In this document: positions 1 through 9,605 of the stretch, one piece after another
How positions within the stretch are numbered: position 1 is the stretch's first letter
Layout: each line of letters begins with the position of its first letter
Assembly (NCBI GenBank): GCA_029747585.1
Contig: JAPEVF010000822.1
Coordinates: 1-19,908 of the forward strand
Direction of reading: 5' to 3'
DNA: 19,908 nt
DNA from: Pleurotus djamor
Taxonomy: Eukaryota; Basidiomycota; Agaricomycetes; Agaricales; Pleurotaceae
Notes under the pieces: generated by a model
What the model saw: the letters and a program-made list of their open reading frames with translations, nothing else
Databases searched by the model: none
Told to the model about the DNA's origin: nothing
Position numbers and translations under genes: made by a program

Positions 1-323
1 AGCAATAAATACTTTTTGCGTTAATATGAAGTGGTATGATTTATACACATTTATTATAACTGCTCAATTTTTTTTGTTTTGTTTATCAACACTTTCAGAG
101 CTTTCCTAGCTTTCCTAGCTTTTCCAGCTTTTTGTGCTTTTGAAGCATTGGCGCTCGCTATGTAAGTATTACAGCGTCTTTTTCTTGCTTTGTCATACCT
201 CTTGTACAAAGCATAACTTTAAGCGCTTTTTCTATTTTAGATATACAAGATACCTTTCTCCCACAGCTTCTTGATCTTATCTAGCTTCCATCTGCTCCTG
301 GTAAAAATGATGTTTTCCTGATG
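1..323. other. AT-rich stretch without a recognised gene
   Basis: The first 250 bases are clearly richer in A and T than the rest of the window, with T-runs and several T-rich words. I see no exon-like frame here. The homology between the R1 copies begins near 324, so this stretch lies outside the duplicated unit. Confidence 0.5.
99..133. repeat. 9-base tandem repeat, about 3.8 units
   Basis: The unit AGCTTTCCT occurs at 99-107 and 108-116. Two degenerate units (AGCTTTTCC, AGCTTTTT) run to about 133. It is a minisatellite-like run in AT-rich sequence with no evident function. Confidence 0.8.
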
Positions 324-1023
324 CATGGCCTTCGGGGTACGGAATGCTGCGACAGGAGAGTTGTCTCTTCNTTTTTTTACTAATCCACACCCGAGACGGA
401 GTATTAGTACTTTGGTACTCACCACTTCCGGCTTTGAAAGGAACTTAGTTTGAGTACTAGTGTCAGTCTGGAGTAGCGGATTCGGGGGTGTGGAAAATGA
501 GCGAGTAGAAATGAAAATCGTAATCGAGGAATTCAGTGGTTGGGAAGTGGTAGATTGAAATTCAGAAGCGATGGAGCGATGGACGAGGCACAGGTGAAGT
601 AGACGAATTGAGATACTCACACGAAGACCACCAAGTCGGACGTCGGATGGGAATTCGAGGGTTTAGCCGCGGTATGCTTTTTGACTGTGTCTTGCTTTCT
701 CGAGTGAGTTAGAGTATTCTAGCTCAAAAAGTGAAACGGAGGTTATTCGTCTAAGGGGAATCATTATTCATTCATCATGATTCGAGAGTTCAGACGTTCA
801 AGTGACAATTGACAATCATGGATGAGCGACGGAGGTTAACCGTTAGATTGAGAATTCGGGAATTCGGAATTGGAATTGGAATGAGGTACTCTAGAGTTGG
901 GTAAATCCGCATACTTAATTCGCAGCTGAGAATGAGAGCGAGAAAAAACGGAAAACACACAGTGTATTGATTCTTGAGATGGTATCACAAAGTAAGTACA
1001 GACCGTTGAGCTCGAAGGGGGTC
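324..1023. repeat. Repeat family R1, copy a (about 700 bases)
   Basis: It aligns end to end with 2538-3200 at roughly 80 percent identity by eye. The alignment starts at CATGGCCTTC and ends at GAGCTCGAAGGGGGTC. Shared landmarks are ACTAATCCACAC, GGAGTAGCGGATTCGGGG, a GGAATT tandem (about 865-881), GTTAACCGTTAGATTGA and GAGCTCGAAGGGGGTC. Indels separate the copies, including one of six bases. On the minus strand both copies keep a frame that reads PNPLLQT, then SKP-E/Q-VVSTKVLIL and CGLVKK. The differences there are a mix of silent and amino-acid changes, so constraint is not shown. Position 371 is N next to a T-run. A copy of motif M lies at 590-613. A TACTCTAGAGTT near-palindrome at 887-898 is absent from the other copy. 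Confidence 0.85.
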
Positions 1024-1052
1024 GTCAAAGAGTCAAGACAGGGAAGAAAAAA

Positions 1053-1250
1053 GAGGAAGTACTAGATTGAGAGGTGAGGTGGACGAATTAAGGAACTCGC
1101 ACGAAGGCCATCCCGTATGTTGGAAGGACTTCGAAGGCGACTAAGTCCTTACACGCTTTTTGACTGCGTCCTGCTTTCTCGAGTGAATCATTCTAGCTCA
1201 AAAGCGCAGCAGAGGCGAATCGTCTGCGGGAGATGACGAACATGCATCAG
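1053..1250. repeat. Repeat family R1, partial copy c
   Basis: This is a third, shortened copy of the middle of R1. It begins GAGGAAGT, lacks about 40 bases present in the other copies, and continues through a motif M copy (AGG at 1072), CGCTTTTTGACTGCGTC, CTGCTTTCTCGAGTGAAT and AAAAGCGCAGC. It aligns with about 545-780 of copy a and 2735-2965 of copy b. It lies between copy a and the trailing shared block, which copy b lacks an equivalent for, so the left unit has an extra internal duplication. Confidence 0.75.
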
Positions 1251-1301
1251 TCGTTTGGTTGTTTGAGGTTTCAGAGAGCACGGCAGCACAGATTTGTTAG
1301 G

Positions 1302-1324
1302 CCAGATCAACTGAGAAAATCGAA
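1302..1324 (+). repeat. Motif M copy (AGA variant)
   Basis: It reads CAGATCAACTGAGAAAATCG and matches the M core except that the invariant AGG is AGA. It lies in the spacer between R1 copy c and the trailing shared block. Confidence 0.6.
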
Positions 1325-1398
1325 AACGTTTCCCCGCAAGCGCGGTGATATCTGGTGGATGGACCCAGCCGCGAAGCTTTGTCCATGAGAGAAATAGC

Positions 1399-1500
1399 CA
1401 CGGTGCGTCGTTTTGTTTCATTCGCCGTCGCCGTTGGGAATGTGGGATGTTATAAGTGAGCATGGACTAGTCTATATCGATCCGGCCTAAAGGCTTGTGT
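1399..1500. repeat. Trailing shared block D, copy 1
   Basis: It is shared with 3332-3413 through GGGATGTT, GAGCATGGACT, GTCTA and TCGATCCGG, then AAAGGC. Its left part, ACGGTGCGTCGTTTTGTTTC, also resembles sequence inside P1 (12454-12490) and P2 (17095-17130). This is the only link seen between the R1 region and family P. Confidence 0.65.
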
Positions 1501-1772
1501 AGTGATACAACGCGGAATCGAAGAATGAGGTACACAGGATGATCAAACGAGACCAACTCACGTAGTATGTGCTTTGAATGTCCTCGGGACGAGGCTGAGA
1601 AAGCATGACGCGCAGCGCAAGCTATACCTTAGAGATGGGTGTTGAGAATACACAGATCCTCCATGAACATCATGGCAGAGAGGGCGGGAGAGCAGAATGC
1701 GGCATGGATACGAAGATAACGGAAAGTTTGTATTTATATTTAGGAGGCTGCCAGCATGGATAGGTATAAGTA

Positions 1773-2189
1773 TTACGGTAACCAGCGATTCAAGGTCGAA
1801 AGCCCCGTCGCGGTATGTGAAACGCGGCGGCCCTTCGAGTAATGGTGGAAGCGAGGGACGCTGGGGCTGAGATGCACCTTGGATAGTGGTGGGTGCAGCG
1901 GCGCAGGAGGGACAGTCCCGGAAATTTGAGACTGTGGAAGAAGGACACTTGAGACGACGAGGAGGAGGGAGAAAGCGAGTACATACGTGGCTTGCACGAC
2001 CCATAACAATCGACACAATTCCGTAAGTACTCTCCCCTCAGCTCCGTCAATCCATTTGATGCCAGCTCCGAGAGAAAGAGATGAAGTGGAGTTCTTGGGT
2101 GCAGGATGGAGAACGTCGTCAATCCAGAGGGCGTAGGAGGTACCTGAGGTAGATGCGAAAAAGCTGGGAGGATGTCGGGAACGCGTCAT
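1773..2189 (-). CDS. Weak candidate exon frame, unrecognised
   Basis: This is an open frame of 138 codons on the minus strand. It has a hydrophobic stretch around residues 60-90 (WVVQATYVLAFSLLLVVSSV) that could span a membrane. An intron-like segment (1986 to 1932) lies inside. If removed, it joins the first part to another frame (continuing LKFPGLSLLRRC), since 55 is not a multiple of three. I recognise no domain. The pyrimidine-rich minus strand makes stop-free runs likely by chance, so this may not be a gene. Confidence 0.12.
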   Translation of the reverse strand: MTRSRHPPSFFASTSGTSYALWIDDVLHPAPKNSTSSLSLGAGIKWIDGAEGRVLTELCRLLWVVQATYVLAFSLLLVVSSVLLPQSQISGTVPPAPLHPPLSKVHLSPSVPRFHHYSKGRRVSHTATGLSTLNRWLP

Positions 2190-2191
2190 CC

Positions 2192-2208
2192 AGCGCTAAG
2201 CTAGCGCT
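2192..2208. repeat. Perfect 7-base inverted repeat with 3-base loop
   Basis: AGCGCTA at 2192-2198 pairs with TAGCGCT at 2202-2208 around a 3-base loop. It is GC-rich and compact and could form a small hairpin. There is no T-run typical of a bacterial terminator, and the setting is not bacterial. Confidence 0.6.
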
Positions 2209-2491
2209 CGTTTTCAAGCTCCGTCCCTGAGTACCTGCTTTCCCTCTCTGGTTGCTCTCTGGTCCCTCTTAGGTTGTATCTCGTTCAAATCACAGCGGCT
2301 TTGCTTCGGTGTGGCCCTTTTGCCAGATAAACGACCAGGCAAGATCCAGTTTGAACTTCGAGCGACAACTTGTGAGCATCGGGAAAGCATCCAATATGTT
2401 CAGAACCGTGAGACCAGTGACACTGTTGAGCCGAAATGAGGGAGAGCAAAAGTTGCGGAGGACTGAGAACAATGGGTGGCGGAAAGATGAA

Positions 2492-2520
2492 ACAGGTGAG
2501 ATGGCTGAATCAAGGAACAC
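2492..2520 (+). repeat. Motif M copy, degenerate
   Basis: ACAGGTGAGATGGCTGAATC followed by AAGGAACAC. It lies about 45 bases before R1 copy b and resembles the M copies inside R1 more than the core form. Confidence 0.5.
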
Positions 2521-2537
2521 GTACGAACGGTACATAC

Positions 2538-3200
2538 CATGGCCTTCAGGGTACGGAACGCTGTGACAAGAGAGTTTTCTTTTTTACTAATCCACACACG
2601 AGATGGAGTATCAGTACTTTAGTGCTCACCACTTGCGGCTTTGAAAAGAATCGAGTTTGAGTCTCAGTCTGGAGTAGCGGATTCGGGGCTGTGCAAACTG
2701 AGTGAGTAGAAATGAAAATCGGAAAATCGAGGAAGTGGTAGACTAAGATTGGGAAGCAGGAGCGATGGATGAAGAACAGGTAAGATGGACAAATTGAGAA
2801 ACTCGCACGAAGACTACCAAGGACGTCGGATGGGAGTCGAAGGTTTACGTTTAGCCGCGGCATGCTTTTTGACGGCGTCTTGCTTTCTCGAGTGAATTAT
2901 TTCAGTCCAAGATGAAAAGCGCAGCGGTGGTTATTCATCTGCGGGGAATCATTTATCATGATCCAAGAGGCAAGACGTTCCATTGTCAATTGACAATCGT
3001 GAATGACCGACGGAAGTTAACCGTTAGATTGAACATTCGGGGCTTCGGAATTGGAATTGGAATCGGAATGCAATGAGGTAGAGTTGGGTAAATCCGCAAA
3101 GCGTAGCTGAGAATGAGAGCGAGGAAACACGGAAAACACGCATGGTATTGAAATTTGAGACGGTACCACGAAGCACAGACCGTTGAGCTCGAAGGGGGTC
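2538..3200. repeat. Repeat family R1, copy b (about 660 bases)
   Basis: It is the second full copy of R1 in direct orientation, about 2.2 kb from copy a. It shares all the landmarks listed for copy a, including a degenerate GGAATT tandem (about 3047-3068). A motif M copy lies at 2776-2800 (AGG at 2778). Unlike copy a, it carries a perfect 16-base palindrome at 2982-2997. It contains no intact gene. Confidence 0.85.
2982..2997. repeat. Perfect 16-base palindrome
   Basis: ATTGTCAATTGACAAT equals its own reverse complement. The matching place in R1 copy a (about 801-817) keeps only the right half, preceded by GTGACAATT, so the symmetry is specific to this copy. Confidence 0.8.
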
Positions 3201-3331
3201 TACCTGGGTGAGAGGTAAGTTTGACTCTGGCGGATTCAAGCTGGGTTACTCCTTGAGAACAGGTCGAGTGCAAAAAACTCGGAGCTTCGGTCGCTAGAGG
3301 CGAGTCCTCTTGTGGAGCCGTTGGTCCAGAG

Positions 3332-3413
3332 GGACGTCGTTCTCGTTTTGCCGTCGTGGGATGTTGTAATCGAGCATGGACTGGTCTAGATCGATCCGGT
3401 TGAAAGGCAAGTG
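3332..3413. repeat. Trailing shared block D, copy 2
   Basis: It matches 1399-1500 through CGTCGTT, TTTTGCCGTCG, GGGATGTT, GAGCATGGACTGGTCTA and TCGATCCGG. With R1 copy b it shows that the duplicated unit was about 1 kb or longer. Confidence 0.65.
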
Positions 3414-3437
3414 GTGGTTTTATGCTCCGAAGATCAA

Positions 3438-3468
3438 ACAGGTGAAGCGAAGGAATCGCGAAACTGGG
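3438..3468 (+). repeat. Motif M copy, degenerate
   Basis: ACAGGTGAAGCGAAGGAATC followed by GCGAAACTGGG. It lies just after shared block D copy 2 and is intermediate between the R1-type and core-type forms of the motif. Confidence 0.5.
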
Positions 3469-3980
3469 CGCGATTGTACCTGAGAGTACTAGAATAACAC
3501 GGCAATGGGTATGATTAGGACTTTTTATGTCGAGGAATGTTCACTACCCCATAACTGCTCCCGTCGTCCGAGTTCACCTGACAGCGAAGTGAGGATTGAG
3601 TATGACTCCGTTGCTCTCCGTCCCTTCCAGTCCATACTCATTGATGGACTCGGTTTGAGGACGAGTGCGACAGTAACCGAGCTGGAAGACGACAAGCAGT
3701 AAGCGCTTAAGCTCTTAACTGCTGAGTAAAGACGTCACCACAGGTCTCCCCTCCTCAGTATCCACTTAAACTTTTGCGTGTATGGTTGTCCACGACGATG
3801 TGATAGCTCTGCTAAACGGTGAAGCCAATGCTGGTGAGTAGACACTGAACAATTGTGAGTTAACGTCATTTTCGTCCTCGCGCAACTCACGATGTGGGCT
3901 CAAGAGACGTTGGAAGGAAGTTCGAGTGACAGCGACCCTTGTACGTATGGATGCACTGGTCTGAAACGGTTCTCAACAGG
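3469..3980. other. Stretch with two short exon-like frames
   Basis: A 65-codon frame on + (3505-3702) starts at an ATG and ends VTELEDDKQ; I recognise nothing in it. At 3785-3833 a stop-free run reads VVHDDVIALLNGEANA directly before GGTGAGTAG, a good donor-like signal (GT at 3834). Its HDDVI part loosely resembles the TADVDIID module, too weakly to count as a copy. Confidence 0.25.
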
Positions 3981-4004
3981 ACAGGTCGGCTGAAAAAATC
4001 GTAG
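3981..4004 (+). repeat. Motif M copy
   Basis: ACAGGTCGGCTGAAAAAATC followed by GTAG. It is a near-consensus copy and the first of a cluster (AGG at 3983, 4422, 4690, 5001) spaced 268-439 bases apart. Confidence 0.75.
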
Positions 4005-4419
4005 CTTCTTGCAGTATGTTCCTTATGTGACGCTGTTTACGCGAGGGGGGATCAATCTAGAGCCGATCATGTGATCGCTGATTTTTTGAGATTTTTGGTG
4101 CCATGGTGGCGGACTTGATTGATTTGATTCGTTGAACGAAAGCTGAGGTGACTCGGTTCTGATGATTGTAATACATAAATGAGCGAACTGAGAAGGAAAG
4201 GATACTCGAATCCTCAAGTCCATCGTCTCTGGAGCCGAGTGAATTCGCTTTGATCTTTCCTCGTGGCTGACCGGTCACAACGGCGAGTGTAAGAATGTCC
4301 AGACACCGAGGGCCACACATAAAAGTGCAATTAGACTCGCGTTCAACTTGACGAACTGAAATGCGCGCGATTGAGGATGTACTGAAGGTGATGAATGATG
4401 AGAGGGATGGCGGGGTGAA

Positions 4420-4598
4420 ACAGGTCGGCTGAGAAAAACACGTATTGGGTATCAACCTCGCCTGAAAATAACGGGTGTATTAGTGGTGAAATGATTTCAC
4501 TGCGATTTTTTGACTCTTTTGAGCTGGGGCTGTTTTCCAACCGTCGCATTCTTCGCTGCAAATCGATGGGCGGAACGGCCCAGGTAAAATCCGTCCGT
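4420..4598 (+). repeat. Motif M copy heading a 59-codon open frame
   Basis: The motif is ACAGGTCGGCTGAGAAAAAC. The frame beginning with its AGG (4422) stays open for 59 codons to a TAA at 4599-4601. It includes YWVSTSPENNGCISGEMISL and later FELGLFSNRRIL. An in-frame CAG followed by GTAAAA at 4584 could be a splice donor. YAG before the motif would then be the acceptor. The composition is protein-like, but I know no family. This could be a real exon, a decayed one, or chance. Confidence 0.4.
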
Positions 4599-4687
4599 TA
4601 ATCGGCGTTGAGCTACTCACCACATTCCCGCTCACCTTCATCCCAGCACCCACAACATATAGACGTCTATAATCCCCATTCCTTTGA

Positions 4688-4905
4688 ACAGGTCGACCGA
4701 CAGAACCTCTGTCCCTTGTGGTGATCAAAACCGGGAAGCAAAGCAAATCTTGAAACCAGCGCACTCCCCACACTACATGGGGAGGGTGCTCGAGCGTCCA
4801 AGCTGCGACTTTTTCTCGGCCCAAGTTACTGATCGCTACTGTGGTACTCGCTGCGCAAGTTGGCGTTTAGGATCTTCAGTTCTCTATCCTTTTCATTTTC
4901 ATTAG
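4688..4905 (+). repeat. Motif M copy heading a 71-codon open frame
   Basis: The motif is ACAGGTCGACCGACAGAACC, preceded by a mildly pyrimidine-rich CCCCATTCCTTTGAACAG that suits a 3' splice site. The frame starting at its AGG (4690) is open for 71 codons to TAG at 4903-4905. It is cysteine-rich in its second half (CDFF, YCGTRCASW). I recognise no domain, and coding status is unproven. Confidence 0.4.
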
Positions 4906-4998
4906 GAACTGGGCGAGGGATCGTTCTTAAAGAAAGCCGACAAGAAAAGACGCTGCCGTACCACGCACGAGACCTAGAATGAGGTGACCGTCGACGCG

Positions 4999-5022
4999 CC
5001 AGGTTGACTGAGAAAAATACAG
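4999..5022 (+). repeat. Motif M copy
   Basis: CCAGGTTGACTGAGAAAAAT followed by ACAG. The frame starting with its AGG stays open for 23 codons, about the chance expectation. Confidence 0.75.
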
Positions 5023-5723
5023 AGACGATGTTCGGTCTATCTGAGGATATTCCCTCGAATTGCTGCGGTTAGGTAAAGGGTTTACCCCATTTTTGAGTGT
5101 TTTGAGCGTACCCTTTTCCACCGCGTAGCGGCTCGTCCAGTAGAGGCTACGGCTTGCACTCCAGTCTCGGGGCGTAAAGATGCCAACTCTTAGGCAACTG
5201 GTTACAGAGATGCCCGTCCCATTCACGGGTGAGGGCACCGAGGTTGTTGACCGCTGGAAATTTGCAGCCTAGGCCGAGTGGGGATTGGCTAGATCTTGAG
5301 ACGTTGAGCGTGAAGGAGACTTGCACGAGCCTGTCAGTCGACGAACGGAGAGGCTTGTGTCCGAAGACACACCGGCGGCCATTGGGAAAGGGAAGAAGGA
5401 ATATCGGGGGAGAAGCGTTTAGCCAAAAGAATTCTTGGACTGAGAATCTCAACCCCGCTTGGGAGCGTCGACTCGTGTGAGCGAGGGGATAGCTTTCATC
5501 GCTTTCTACTTCTTTGATACCTTGAAGATTTTCCAGCCGTTGCGTTTGCGGCTGTGGAGTCGGTAAGCGAGACGCTTTGGCTGCACCGCCATTACGGTTC
5601 GGCTTCCGCGTACTCTATCTGCTGTGCTAGTCATCACCAATCACTCATATCGAGTATGAAATACAAGACACAGAGTCGTTGATTCTATGCGGAGATGGAT
5701 GTCGCAGATCCTCATCCCTCCCA
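5023..5723. other. Stretch without recognised features
   Basis: Frames of about 80-100 codons overlap on opposite strands (5229-5480 on +, 5147-5452 and 4927-5238 on minus). None shows a recognisable domain or matches another part of the window. I cannot tell which strand, if either, is used. Confidence 0.35.
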
Positions 5724-5821
5724 ACAGGTCAACCGACGAAATCACCAATCTCGCATCTTGTGCACTCGCTTCTCCGTACTTCAACTCGTGGGATGAATGG
5801 AGAAACTTCTTTTCCCTCTAG
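5724..5821 (+). repeat. Motif M copy with short open frame
   Basis: ACAGGTCAACCGACGAAATC, preceded by pyrimidine-rich CTCATCCCTCCCAACAG. The frame from its AGG (5726) runs 31 codons (including SPYFNSWDEWRNFFSL) to TAG at 5819-5821. It ends about 55 bases before shared block S, copy 1. Confidence 0.55.
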
Positions 5822-5875
5822 ACACAGTGCTCACCTCGTCCGAAACCACCATGGTGATCAACGACGAGGATATTC

Positions 5876-6010
5876 GAAATGAGACCCTCCTATCGTGGTC
5901 CCTGAGGCCGTTCCGGGTAAGCGCCGGATTACGTGTCCTGTCTCTTGTCGTCCACCTCCGTCTTCCACCCGCAACTGCTTGTTCATGCTTCTTCACCGCG
6001 CTCAGCGTAG
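5876..6010 (+). repeat. Shared block S, copy 1
   Basis: It aligns with 9606-9745. Common words are TTCGGGTAAGCGCC/TTCCGGGTAAGCGCC, GATTACGTGTCC/GCTACGCGTCC, CTTGTC, a pyrimidine-rich middle, then TTTACCGCGCTCA/TTCACCGCGCTCA. The upstream 46 bases align without gaps. GGGTAAGC (GT at 5917) is donor-like and the rest has intron-like composition. The word GATTACGCGTC also recurs inside P1 and P2 (about 12244 and 16873). Confidence 0.6.
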
Positions 6011-6556
6011 ATATCGGAGTCTACCCCTGCCATGATTCCCTCATGTCCACGCCCCGACTTGATATACTTGAAACGCTTGCATATCTTTTCTCCTCCTCGT
6101 GCCTCCATTCTCTCCCCGCGAACGTTGAGATAGCACATTTGACCTTCAGGTAGGTGTGCTGACACTGTCGGCTATGCTCTAGAGTATGACACTAACTTGC
6201 GCTTGGTCTCAGTCGTCTCCCGTTCTCGCACGAGTCGAAAATTCTACTCTATGAATGCAACCTGCAACTTGGGAGGGACGGCGTATCATATCGAGGTTGA
6301 GGATACACACGGTGGACATTCTGGGTAGCGTTGGCGAGAGTTAATGGGGCTCAGATGTATGTTAATACTTATCTGTTGGTCTCCTTGTCCTTGTAACCGC
6401 GGGATGCTCATATCTGCGCATCCAGTGACATATTCTATGGTCTTCCCCTCGGAAACAAGTTGGGAACCAGAGTCGTCGTCGCACGTTGAAGTAGCTATTG
6501 TTCTAGGCTTCCATTATCTTGGAACCGCATCGATGTGAGAGCGCGCAGATGGCTCT
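6011..6556. other. Stretch without a recognised gene
   Basis: It includes an Xba-type core CTCTAGAGTA at 6177-6186. A short frame reads MNATCNLGGTAYHIEVEDTH around 6250-6325. Another reads SSSHVEVAIVLGFHYLGTASM before 6538 and leads to the donor-like CAG/GTACGTCTC at 6557-6568. The VEV word and the position before a GTACGTC site loosely recall the exon-end module of family P, but identity is too low to call. Confidence 0.25.
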
Positions 6557-8170
6557 CAGGTACGTCTCATTTCCCACGACAATCCACCATTCCATCTCAT
6601 TCCGTCGCGTTTCCACCCACCCAGATTCATTTCCATATGATTCTGTACCGAATTCTTCACGATTAGACGTATTCAGTCCGTGAAACCTCTTCATTTCTGC
6701 CGTAGATTCCAAGCTCGTCGTGAGGAAATCATATCACTCACGTATGGTTTCCTCTTTCTGACTTCCACATTGCTCCTCACCTTTATCACCTTACTCTAGA
6801 AGATGGTTACCACCTTTTGGTCATCTCTAGCCGTCCCGTCGACGAGGATGAGAATACCTTGCCGCTCCATGCAGGTACGTTCCATCATCTCCTCCTACCT
6901 CTCTACCACCCCATGCCCACCGTCTTCGTTTCGAAGGATAGGATAAGGAAGCCCGCCCCTTCCGCTACGTATGAGATCCTGGATGTATCGGGCTAGTACC
7001 GTGCTTGTCTCTTCCCATTTTTACTCAATCACATACGCACCACCAACGTTAAAACCTCCGATTGTAGAGCTCTTGATATGGCCTTGTTCCGTCCTTGAAA
7101 CTAATCTGTAGATCCGTTTTGTCGGTTTGTGATTCCTTTTTCCTTTTCTCCCTCCTCCTCGATCTCATCTCGTCCAATTTTCTTGCAGTCATATCACTCC
7201 CATGCGCCGGAGCCTCAGCGTTTTGGTGTATAGAATCACCATAGCTCCTCGCTGTTGAGTATGAAGTTTGAGTAGGCAGAGAGCAATGAATCGTCGAACC
7301 CAGCGGTACGCTGGACTTGATTTTCACGCAGGTGGTGGGTGCTACGGCTTCGTTACCGGATTATTGTGTTTATCTGGGATTTTTCAGTCCATATAAGTGA
7401 AAGCTACGCGATGTGAGTACTTTCCACAGCTCGCTCCACCCTGTTGTCTCGTCTCACCGATTCTGTTCGAAGGTATTATGCCTCCCTAGAAGGATTATCA
7501 CACCAGTCATGGCTTTGAGTATGATTGAATGATCATAACTTGGGTGATGACCCACTTTGATGCGAAGGTACGTCTCTCCGTTTTGACACTCATCGCAACC
7601 GCTAATGTTGATATCATCAATCATAGCGCTCATCTTTGATCCCTACGCAACGCGGTCGCATCACCACCCTATGTACTGTGTACTCGGGCTTAAGTTTCTG
7701 CTCTTATGTCGGACGTAGTGTCGTACGCTGCGACCGTCCACTTCGACCGTTGGCACTTATCCCTGCCCGGCTGGGACTAGAGTATGGCTCCTTAAATACT
7801 TCAAGGTATGATTCGTTGTTTCTTTCGCATTCCACGGGTACTCACCGACTCCACTCGCGCATACCCTCCACATGTCGTTAGGTTAATTCCTCCTTGGCAC
7901 TCTCACTCTCCTACATCCGTTTCCATACTCTGCACTTTCATGCCCTCCCTCTGCTTCTGTATCCATTGTCGCCACATAGTATGCTACCTTTTTACGCCTA
8001 TTTGGCGTCGAACCAGTTACACTCTGTAGTTTCATCCCTTCCCGCCCAACTCCCCGATACGTACCCTCTCAGCATTCTGATCGAACCTCCACCGAGTGCC
8101 GTCCCACCGTTTACCTCCTCATTCTTGCACTCTAGTTACTCTACATACTCTACATGCTCTGTGTGACGGC
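6557..8170 (+). other. Pyrimidine-rich region with four donor-like sites
   Basis: Much of the + strand is C/T-rich, as in long fungal intron or untranslated sequence. Donor-like sites lie at 6560 (CAG/GTACGTCTC), 6875 (CAG/GTACGTTCC), 7568 (AAG/GTACGTCTC) and 7806 (AAG/GTATGATTC). The frame 7636-7881 runs up to and through the last site. CTCTAGA occurs at 6794-6800, ACTAGAGTA at 7776-7784, and a CTCTAGTTACTCTACATACTCTAC cluster near 8131. I recognise no protein; overlapping small frames are by-products of low stop density. Confidence 0.35.
7597..7634 (+). pseudogene. TADVDIID module, copy 1
   Basis: It reads TANVDIINHSAHL before an in-frame TGA. It lies about 30 bases after the donor-like site at 7568. 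The expected AG just before the module is missing (CATCGCAACC), so the intron would not splice as drawn. Interpreted as a decayed exon start. Confidence 0.4.
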
Positions 8171-8849
8171 TGACCACCACCTCATCTATCCGTCCGCTCA
8201 TCGTCTCCCCGTACAGTCAATTAATAAGATACGAAACTCTTCCTCCTCTCTCGATGGTGTTGATTCATTTCTTTCTTCGGGACCATGATCATATTGACGG
8301 TTCCTTCGACAATGAAAGGCTCTCATCCCACATGCGTAGCTCTTGGAAAATGTCAGTGTGGAAGGACAAAAGGACATTACAGTCGAGACTCGAGCGTCGA
8401 GATCGTCAAGTGGTAATTTGGAGGACTAGTGTAGCGATGAAGGGGCTGCAACGGAGTGTGACCGGGGTGAGCTTGGTTCTTTTCATCGAATCGTGAACGG
8501 TGGGTAGCCGACCAAAGTACCGGCGACCTTCTTCACACCCGCCGGGTTTGATGAGAAAATTGTAGAACTGACGCAGCGGTGACGGTAGATCAGGGGTTGA
8601 TGCTTGACTGAACACATTCAGCTGTGCCATTGGCCGAGGCCAATANTTTTTTTCTTTTCTTCCTTTCTGAAAATTGACTTGTATGCGCCATAGTGCTGCC
8701 GGGTGCATACATAGATTCGCTGGGGACAAGGCCGTTCTAGTCCTACATGGTACAGGCAAGCAGATCCATTGAGAGTCGCTGCTTGCAGCCCATCGGGTTT
8801 CAAGGATAGACCCAATTCACAACCTCACGGAGTCGTATTACTGCATGGG
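8171..8849. other. Stretch without a recognised gene
   Basis: An 80-codon + frame (8254-8496) begins at an ATG and contains RDHDHIDGSFDNERL. A 117-codon minus frame (8759-8406) overlaps it. Neither is recognised. Position 8646 is N beside a T-run. Confidence 0.3.
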
Positions 8850-8873
8850 CTAGGTCGGCGGAGAAAATCGCAG
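8850..8873 (+). repeat. Motif M copy (TAG variant)
   Basis: CTAGGTCGGCGGAGAAAATC followed by GCAG. It is preceded by TAG rather than CAG. The frame from its AGG (8852) is open for 28 codons to 8936. Confidence 0.75.
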
Positions 8874-9255
8874 GACCTGTGTCCCGTCAACGTGAGAGCA
8901 CAAGTACAGTCGACACGCAGGCCCATCAACCTATTTAATTTTTCTTCCTTTCAGTTTCACCAAGTGTCGCGTCCGACTGAGATCGCGGTCACACGTCTGT
9001 CATACCTTCAATGCTCGGACCTTGGATACCACAGACAAGGTGGCCGGCGGTGTGTACCTGAGTACTGAGTGAAGGATGACCCGCAGGTTCGGTGTGGATT
9101 TGACGGGTCATTGAATGTCAAGAACAAGGATTGAACCACTTCTGTGAACGCAACGAAGGATAAAATAGCTTGATCAACAACAAATACTGCGGACAAGGAG
9201 GAAGGAGATTGAAGGAGAGAGGAGAAGCTGCTCAAGAGAGGGAGGAAGGGAGGAA

Positions 9256-9277
9256 ACAGGCCGGATGAGAAAAACCT
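9256..9277 (+). repeat. Motif M copy
   Basis: ACAGGCCGGATGAGAAAAAC. It departs from the core at the fourth base (AGGC instead of AGGT). Confidence 0.6.
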
Positions 9278-9605
9278 GTCATGAGTATAAAAGCCCAGGG
9301 GAGTAAGTAGCGTAGGTCGAAAACGTTGGGGGTCAGACTTTTGGCTGTCTTGAGCAATGTGTGTGGGCTAACTCATTCGGATGCGTACAAGGAAAGGAAC
9401 TGAGGAAGTGGTTAGACCGGAAGACGACCCTGCCCTGTGGCATTATTCAACGTCTCATTTTGTCTTCGAGATCGAGATCGAGACCTCCCACCAGGTATAC
9501 AGAAGAGATACCGAAGCTCGAACTCCAAGACACGCCTCGCTCATACTACAGCTTAGTAGTACTAGCACGGGCATTAGCTCCCTCCCTAAAACTTGTGGAA
9601 ACCTC
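9278..9605. other. Stretch without a recognised gene
   Basis: Two overlapping + frames (9361-9624, 9381-9650) run into shared block S copy 2. The second ends IPEFKFG just where the donor-like GGGTAAGC lies. A GAGATC tandem occurs at 9467-9484. No known domain. Confidence 0.3.

Larger units (their letters stand above)
1501..2537. other. Inter-repeat stretch, purine-rich on +
   Basis: It separates the two R1 units. The + strand is purine-rich, so the minus strand is pyrimidine-rich and poor in stops; this alone accounts for several overlapping minus-strand frames. An intron-like unit lies on the minus strand at 1986-1932: GTATGT, a pyrimidine tract, CACAG, 55 bases. See the candidate frame at 1773-2189. 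Confidence 0.4.

Noticed and set aside
1..133. Telomeric repeats at the left end
   Set aside because: The AT-rich start and the 9-base tandem do not resemble TTAGGG-type repeats.
237..620. 127-codon minus frame in R1 copy a as a gene
   Set aside because: It shares a stretch with the minus frame of copy b, but the changes are a mix of silent and replacing, it crosses an N and a T-run, and no domain is visible.
4499..4535. Possible reverse-strand copy of motif M (TGCGATTTTTTGACTC...)
   Set aside because: Only the GCGATTTT part fits; the AGGT end is not recognisable, so it is treated as chance.
6250..6330. A further copy of the family P exon-end module (…YHIEVEDTHGG…)
   Set aside because: Similarity to GTTGAGGTGATA...GGACGTGTTGG is limited to about 25 bases with gaps and no donor-like site follows directly.
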